Of a stretch of 64,000 bases of DNA, positions 57,540 through 64,000 are shown in pieces. The stretch is from positions 9,470,739 through 9,534,738 of the forward strand of contig OZ026596.1 of the NCBI GenBank assembly GCA_964020085.1, given 5' to 3'. The notes beneath the pieces were generated by a model. That model saw nothing but the letters and a program-made list of their open reading frames with translations, did not search any database and was not told the origin of the DNA. Every line of letters begins with the position of its first letter. Within the stretch, counting starts at the first letter, position 1. The translations under genes were made by a program, and so were the position numbers. Source of the DNA: Micromussa lordhowensis. Its lineage: Eukaryota > Cnidaria > Anthozoa > Scleractinia > Lobophylliidae.

Positions 57540-60500
57540 TTACTGTTCTTGTTTTGATTTTTTTCTTTTAGAACCTGTTCTCTTATCCTTCTTTCTTTTC
57601 CTGACATTTGTCGTGCGCGCTTCCTGTTCTTCCTCAACTCCATTTCCTTCTATTTCTTCTTCAACTTTTTCTTGTCCTTTTTTCTTTTCTTGTGTTTCGT
57701 TGTTTTCTTGTTTTTCGTTTTCTTCTTGTGTTGCGTTGTTTTCTTGTGTTGCGTTGTTTTCTTGTGTTTCGTTGTTTTCTTCTGCTTCTTTGTTTTCTTG
57801 TCCTCCTTTGTTGTCTTGAAAGCAGTCATTGCCCTTTTTTACTTTTTCAGATTTTTTTTCGGCTTTTCCTTTGTCGCGTTGGGTGTCTGTGCTGGCATGT
57901 TCTTCCGTTCTTCTTATTTTTATTCCTTCTTTTTCTTTCCTTTTTTTTCGGGACTTCTCGTTTTGTACTTGATCTGTTGATAATACACATATCATAGTTG
58001 AAGTCCATAAATGTAGTTGACTTAAGATATCTTGTTTCACGTGTAGCTTCACACACTTTCACTCTTGATTAATAATACATTCATGTCCTTTACGAAATGA
58101 GAACCTTCTCTCCAAAGAGTTCTCTTTATAAGCCGATAAAAGTAATGTGGCAGCGGCCTCTCACTAAATGGAATCATTCTCAGTTTTAATATACGTTTTG
58201 CATTGGGCCATCCCACCAGTATCAGCACCACAGTTAATAATAACTCGAATTTTTCTTACCAACAACTGTTGTAGATAACTTCTCTTCTACGGATTGCGGT
58301 ATATTTCCCCTGAAGGAGACCTGCAAGTAAATATAGGGAAGGGAAGTGTGCTGTTTAAAGGACACATGTGTAACTTGCTTTGCATGATAGAAACTCTAGC
58401 TGTTGTATCTATCATTTAAGGCTAGTTACACCTGAGTCCTTTGAAAAGCACACTTCCCTTGTGGATTTTTAACACTTTCTAGATGTCACTTGCTTTAATG
58501 TTATTGTTAATGTTACAGTCACTGTTAGTGTTATAGGAGAGTGCCAGCAAAGTGACAAATGCACTCCGTTGAAATTGACTAACAATATATTCCCACCCAG
58601 ATGGGTTTCTATTCCATTATTCTACTTTTTTTTGTACAACACACAACTCTTTCAAGTTTCTTCTTATTTTAACACATCCATTGTAAACTGCTCATAAATT
58701 GCTCTTTTTCTTTTACTGAAACCGCAAAGATACAGCAGAGTCAATCTTCTCCAAGTACACATGGTTCTAGAGAGCCTCGTCCCTGGAGGGATACATGAGA
58801 TTCAGTCTACTCCAAGTATCGTGGCTCTATGGAGCCTCGTCCCTGGAGAGATACAGTAGAGTCATTCTACTCCAAGTATCGTGGCTCTAGAGAGCCTCGT
58901 CCCTGGAGAGATACAGTAGAGTCAGTCTACTCCAAGTATCGTGGCTCTATGGAGCCTCGTCCCTGGAGAGATACAGTAGAGTCAGTCTACTCCAAGTATC
59001 GTGGCTCTAGAGAGCCTCGTCCCTGGAGAGATACAGTAGAGTCAGTCTACTCCAAGTATCGTGGCTCTATGGAGCCTCGTCCCTGGAGAGATACAGTAGA
59101 GTCAGCCTACTCCAAGTATCGTGGCTCTATAGAGCCTCGTCCCTGGAGAGATACAGTAGAGTCAGTCTACTCCAAGTATCGTGGCTCTAGAGAGCCTCGT
59201 CCCTGGAGAGATACAGTAGAGTCAGTCTACTCCAAGTATCGTGGCTCTATGGAGCCTCGTCCCTGGAGAGATACAGTAGAGTCAGCCTACTCCAAGTATC
59301 GTGGCTCTAGAGAGCCTCGTCCCTGGAGAGATACAGTAGAGTCAGTCTACTCCAAGTATCGTGGCTCTAGATAGCCTCGTCCCTGGAGAGATACAGTAGA
59401 GTCAGCCTACTCCAAGTATCGTGGCTCTATAGAGCCTCGTCCCTGGAGAGATACAGTAGAGTCAGTCTACTCCGAGTATCGTGGCTCTAGAGAGCCTCGT
59501 CCCTGGAGAGATACAGTAGAGTCAGTCTACTCCAAGTATCGTGGCTCTATGGAGCCTCGTCCCTGAAGAGATACAGTAGAGTCAGTCTACTCCAAGTATC
59601 GTGGCTCTAGAGAGCCTCGTCCCTGGAGAGATACAGTAGAGTCAGCCTACTCCAAGTATCGTGGCTCTATAGAGCCTCGTCCCTGGAGAGATACAGTAGA
59701 GTCAGTCTACTCCAAGTATCGTGGCTCTATAGAGCCTCGTCCCTGGAGAGATACAGTAGAGTCAGCCTACTCCAAGTATCGTGGCTCTATAGAGCCTCGT
59801 CCCTGGAGAGATACAGTAGAGTCAGTCTACTCCAAGTATTGTGGCTCTAGAGAGCCTCGTCCCTGGAGAGATACAGTAGAGTCAGTCTACTCCAAGTATC
59901 GTGGCTCTAGAGAGCCTCGTCCCTGTAGAGATACAGTAGAGTCAGTCTACTCCAAGTATCGTGGCTCTAGAGAGCCTCGTCCCTGGAGAGATACAGTAGA
60001 GTCAGTCTACTCCAAGTATCGTGGCTCTAGAGAGCCTCGTCCCTGGAGAGATACAGTAGAGTCAGCCTACTCCAAGTATCGTGGCTCTATAGAGCCTCGT
60101 CCCTGGAGAATAACAGTAGAGTCAGTCTACTCCAAGTATCGTGGCTCTAGAGAGCCTCGTCCCTGGAGAGATACAGTAGAGTCAGTCTACTCCAAGTATC
60201 GTGGCTCTAGAGAGCCTCGTCCCTGGAGAGATACAGTAGAGTCAGCATACTCCAAGTATCGTGGCTCTATAGAGCCTCGTCCCTGGAGAGATACAGTAGA
60301 GTCAGCCTACTCCAAGTATCGTGGCTCTATAGAGCCTCGTCCCTGGAGAGATACAGTAGAGTCAGTCTACTCCAAGTATCGTGGCTCTATAGAGCCTCGT
60401 CCCTGGAGAGATACAGTAGAGTCAGTCTACTCCAAGTATCGTGGCTCTATAGAGCCTCGTCCCTGGAGAGATACAGTAGAGTCAGCCTACTCCAAGTATC

Positions 60501-63473
60501 GTGGCTCTATAGAGCCTCGTCCCTGGAGAGATACAGTAGAGTCAGCCTACTCCAAGTATCGTGGCTCTAGAGAGCCTCGTCCCTGGAGAGATACAGTAGA
60601 GTCAGCCTACTCCAAGTATCGTGGCTCTATAGAGCCTCGTCCCTGGAGAGATACAGTAGAGTCAGTCTACTCCAAGTATCGTGGCTCTATAGAGCCTCGT
60701 CCCTGGAGAGATACAGTAGAGTCAGTCTACTCCAAGTATCGTGGCTCTATAGAGCCTCGTCCCTGGAGAGATACAGTAGAGTCAGTCTACTCCAAGTATC
60801 GTGGCTCTATAGAGCCTCGTCCCTGGAGAGATACAGTAGAGTCAGCCTACTCCAAGTATCGTGGCTCTATAGAGCCTCGTCCCTGGAGAGATACAGTAGA
60901 GTCAGCCTACTCCAAGTATCGTGGCTCTAGAGAGCCTCGTCCCTGGAGAGATACAGTAGAGTCAGCCTACTCCAAGTATCGTGGCTCTATAGAGCCTCGT
61001 CCCTGGAGAGATACAGTAGAGTCAGTCTACTCCAAGTATCGTGGCTCTATAGAGCCTCGTCCCTGGAGAGATACAGTAGAGTCAGTCTACTCCAAGTATC
61101 GTGGCTCTATAGAGCCTCGTCCCTGGAGAGATACAGTAGAGTCAGCATACTCCAAGTATCGTGGCTCTATAGAGCCTCGTCCCTGGAGAGATACAGTAGA
61201 GTCAGTCTACTCCAAGTATCGGGCTCTAGAGAGCCTCGTCCCTGGAGAGATACAGTAAAGTAAGTCTTACTCCAAGTTCGTGGCTCTAGAGAGCATTGTC
61301 CTTGGAGAGATACAGTAGAGTGAGCCTACTCCAAGTATCGTGGCTCTATAGAGCCTCGTCCCTGGAGAGATACAGTAGAGTCAGTCTACTCCAAGTATCG
61401 TGGCTCTATGGAGCCTCGTCCCTGGAGAGATACAGTTGAGTCAGTCTACTCCAAGTATCGTGGCTTCAAAGAGCCTCGTCCCTGGAGGATCAAGACTTGT
61501 TAGGCACGAAACTTGATTACAATTTGTGTTCGTACAATCCTTTAAATTCCCAGTCACTTTCATGAACTTGTCTGGCAATTATTAATTGTGAAATGCTTAT
61601 TTTTTTTGTATTACTCAACCTTTGGCAAAGGTCAGTTTAGCAAAGTTTTCTAAAACTTTGTTCATTAATATTTCGGAATTAAGTTACCTTACCTTTTCGA
61701 GGTTTATTTTTCAGTTCAGTTTAAGAAAGATTTTTAAGATTGTTGCTGAGTAATTTTTTAGGGTTTTAAGTTACTTTATCTTTAAACATCATGATAGTTT
61801 TATTTTTCATTTAGCTCCAGTGTTTCAGGAACTTTTGGCCTACATTATAGAGGCCTCTTGAGCGGCTCTTACCTAACAGTGCTCCAAACATGAAGTTTTT
61901 ACATGTAACAATTGGCATAAACTGCACCATCTTTCCAGTAGGATTTTACACCCCGAAAAATTAACCACTATTCCCGTAAAATAGTCCCTACCTGAGTAGC
62001 CAGAAGTTTTTTGACATCCTCTTCTTCCTACATAGTTTTCAGAAATACAGGATTAAAAGTGTTATGTCTTTTTTAAAATAAGGTTAAACTTGTGAACCCA
62101 CAATACATGTACGAAACATACATGTATTTTGTTATATGCCTCCCAAATTGGGTACTTACTTACAGGGAGAAGACAAGTATTTGTCAAGCAAGTACTTTTT
62201 CTTCTGAGTTTTTCAATCTTTTAGTCGGGAGGTATATCGAGAAAAGAAAAATACTTAGTGACTGGCCACAAGGAAAACAGTGAGTTTTCTTTCTTGTTGA
62301 CCTCAATGTTCTCATCAGCTTCACCTTGTATTGAAGTGTTCAATGCAACCTTCAAAATGCACTCAGGGTATGGAGCTTATTTCCACTAAAAGGTCGAGTC
62401 AAAATGAAACTGCTTGAAAAAGAAAACCGTACTGTTGTATTTTGATCACAGCCTTATACCTCTCCAAGCACATAAAGATCCACCTTTCCTTAAAGTTTTG
62501 AAACCTCTCCACTGTTTTAGTTCATTTTTTTCTCAGAGGTTACACCTTCTGAGTTCTCAGACCCTGCACTCTATTCACTTGACCAAGAAGGAATGGCTAC
62601 CAATTCCACCCACATTTATTCTTGTTATAACATATTTTCTCCCAGACTCCCTTATGCAGAGCTAACTTTGTATATTGTGGTTTAATTTTTTTGGTTAACA
62701 TTTTTTACACGGATTTAATTGATTTTTTTTTTTTGGGGGGGGGGGGTTAAATTTTTACAACACATGAAAAGTTTTTAGTCTAACATCAAAGCTAACCATT
62801 CAAAATAAGTGCTTAGGCCCAATCACTAACCTGAGAACTTAACCAAATTACAAAATCGTTAACCTGAGACCTCAACCAAATTACTAAAAAACACTTTCAA
62901 AGTTTGTAGCCTAACATCAAAGCTAACCATTTAAAATAAGTGCATAGGCCTAATCACTAACTTGAGAACTTAACCAAATTACAAAATCACTAACCTGAGA
63001 CCTTAACCAAATTACTAAAACACATGGAAAGTTTTTAGCCTAAAATCAAAGTTTAATCATTCAAAATAATTGCTTGTGTGAAAATTAAAACTGAGAATTA
63101 AACTGGTTTAAAAATTTTACACCAGTTTGAAAAATTTAAACCAGTTTCAAAAGTTAAACCAATTGTAAAATTGAACCACAACATATTCATCTAATGATAA
63201 GAAAAAATGGTTGTTTACTTACATTGGACCTTCAGCTTGGCAAGAAGAGGTCACAGTTCTTTTCTATATCCAAGAGCTCTTTCGATATATGAGGAGTATA
63301 AAATTACTGATATTTAACTTGAACATCATTCAATATGTGCTACTTACTCTCTCATAAATATCGAGAACCTCTTGTTCTGTTATCGGATGTTCATGTAAAA
63401 TCACCTCCTGCCTTCTTTGGAGGGTGAAGTGCAGTGGTAGAGCTTTAATTGAGCCTGCCCAGTCATACACTTC
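57540..63473 (-). CDS. Unidentified gene, three exons seen, charged repetitive C-terminus
   Basis: Exon candidates: 63473-63348 (42 codons, phase 0 at both ends), 58320-58260 (61 nt, leaves phase 1), 57973-57540 (completes an Asp codon and runs to the stop). Borders are GT-AG and the phases agree. The 5' end lies beyond or upstream of 63473, and exons between 63348 and 58320 may be missed. The first exon encodes a compact segment (Trp-Ala-Gly-Ser..., Pro-Leu-His-Phe). The last exon is extremely charged (Lys/Glu/Gln), with a six-residue repeat of the TQENNA/TQEKNE type and a basic end, suggesting a nuclear or disordered tail. I do not recognise the family. The 60-bp satellite lies inside its intron. 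Confidence 0.5.
58728..61488 (+). repeat. 60-bp satellite, about 46 units
   Basis: The unit reads GATACAGTAGAGTCAGTCTA / CTCCAAGTATCGTGGCTCTA / TAGAGCCTCGTCCCTGGAGA with few variants. Variable sites are T/C/A in GTCAG(T)CTAC and AGAG/ATGG/ATAG after CTCT. The 360-bp block 60481-60840 is nearly repeated at 60841-61200. The last units (61200-61488) are degenerate with single-base indels. It lies in the intron of the minus-strand gene above. Confidence 0.95.
61489..62760. other. Non-coding stretch between satellite and 125-bp repeat
   Basis: AT-rich; a G run occurs at 62735-62747. No exon with good borders and phase was found, though an extra exon of the minus-strand gene could lie here. Confidence 0.4.
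62762..63085 (+). repeat. Tandem repeat of about 125 bp, 2.5 units
   Basis: Units start near 62762, 62888 and 63012. They share AAAGTTTTTAGCCTAACATC and ACCTTAACCAAATTACTAAA. Confidence 0.85.
63100..63180 (+). repeat. Short AAACCAGTTT-type inverted and direct repeats
   Basis: Four CAGTTT/AAACTG-containing steps of about 20 bp follow the 125-bp repeat. Confidence 0.6.
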
Positions 63474-64000
63474 CTGTCATTCACAGAGACCAAAACAATT
63501 ATAATTTCAATATCAGTATACACATGTATGGTATCAAGATAGTAACAAGATAGTGACAAGTGCTAGCTAGGAGATTAATTGAAAATTTTTTATAACTTTG
63601 GATACTCAAATGTGAAAGTAGATAGAAGCAGAGCTTTGTTTTGCACAGAGTGAAGAGTTTTCAACCTGGACTATAAAATTGGTATTTCCCTGCACGTGTC
63701 TGCTGTTCTGGGGGGTGCTTAAAATACAAATAGTACTGCATTCATGAACATCAAATATTACAGCAAGTGAAGCGTACCCCTCAAGATTGCAATAATGATC
63801 TGATTATTTGAATCTTGAACCCACTTGTTGTTTCAGGAATGCAATAATGACTTAATTATTTGAATATTGAACTCGCTCGTTCAATCCAAGAATATGAGTA
63901 ACGGGTTCCGTTTTTGAAAAATCAATTCACTATTGCATTCTAGAAAAAGACTAGTTGGTTTGAAACCACTAGGTTTCAAACCAACTACAGTGTAGTCTTT
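63474..64000. other. Right edge, intron or upstream of the unidentified gene
   Basis: An imperfect duplication, GCAATAATGA...TTATTTGAAT, lies at 63790-63870. A hairpin GTTGGTTTGAAACC/GGTTTCAAACCAAC is at 63954-63986. No exon was recognised. Confidence 0.4.

Noticed and set aside
57608..57997. Plus-strand Phe/Leu/Ser/Cys-rich frames
   Set aside because: Shadows of the charged repetitive minus-strand exon at 57540-57973.
58829..59374. Repeat frame as a cnidarian neuropeptide precursor (repeated basic/Gly sites)
   Set aside because: No signal peptide, a stop at 59371 and another at about 59566, and the open frame follows from the 60-bp unit having no stop in that phase.
58728..61488. CRISPR-like array
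   Set aside because: Units are contiguous with no unique spacers, and the context is an animal genome.
63230..63290. Possible exon just downstream of 63348
   Set aside because: All three frames contain a stop between the candidate AG and GT, so it cannot be coding with those borders.

Overview
The window is eukaryotic and most likely from a cnidarian, probably an anthozoan such as a stony coral. Compact multi-exon animal genes sit among many short inverted-repeat elements, tRNA-derived SINEs and cnidarian-type viral and transposon relics. I placed it from gene content and repeat style, not from a search.

Layout. 1-5090: an integrated virus-like element with inverted repeats of about 710 bp, carrying a decayed packaging-type ATPase and small virion-type genes in two divergent blocks. 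5090-12400: intergenic DNA with one single-exon GT92 glycosyltransferase and a 222-codon orphan frame. 12745-15324: a 2.58-kb terminal-inverted-repeat (TIR) transposon inserted in a tandem repeat, carrying two inward genes, one apparently spliced to a Penelope-type reverse-transcriptase tail. 18999-53212: a dense run of conserved genes, SRRD(-), DCTPP1(-), UQCR10(+), SLX1(+), NDUFS8(-), TMEM17(+), a REC114-like gene(-) and TEKT1(+). 53213-64000: repeat-rich DNA with a roughly 46-copy 60-bp satellite lying in an intron of an unidentified minus-strand gene.

I rebuilt exons by hand from splice sites, phase and remembered family consensus. SRRD has 7 exons (302 aa), DCTPP1 5 (138 aa), UQCR10 2 (66 aa), SLX1 4 (276 aa), NDUFS8 5 (190 aa), TMEM17 4 (201 aa) and TEKT1 5 (402 aa). 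All phases close. Three head-to-head pairs (DCTPP1/UQCR10, NDUFS8/TMEM17, REC114-like/TEKT1) each share a gap of about 180-260 bp with YY1-, CRE-, CCAAT-, ZNF143- or X-box-like sites. The genes serve unrelated housekeeping tasks (dNTP sanitation, respiratory complexes I and III, DNA junction cleavage) and cilia (TMEM17, TEKT1).

The most unusual items are the short virus-like element with divergent TATA promoters, the transposon whose inverted repeats carry the start codons of both its genes and which makes a chimeric reading frame, a 72-bp hairpin core inverted between two copies of one repeat family, and the 60-bp satellite with a 360-bp higher-order period.
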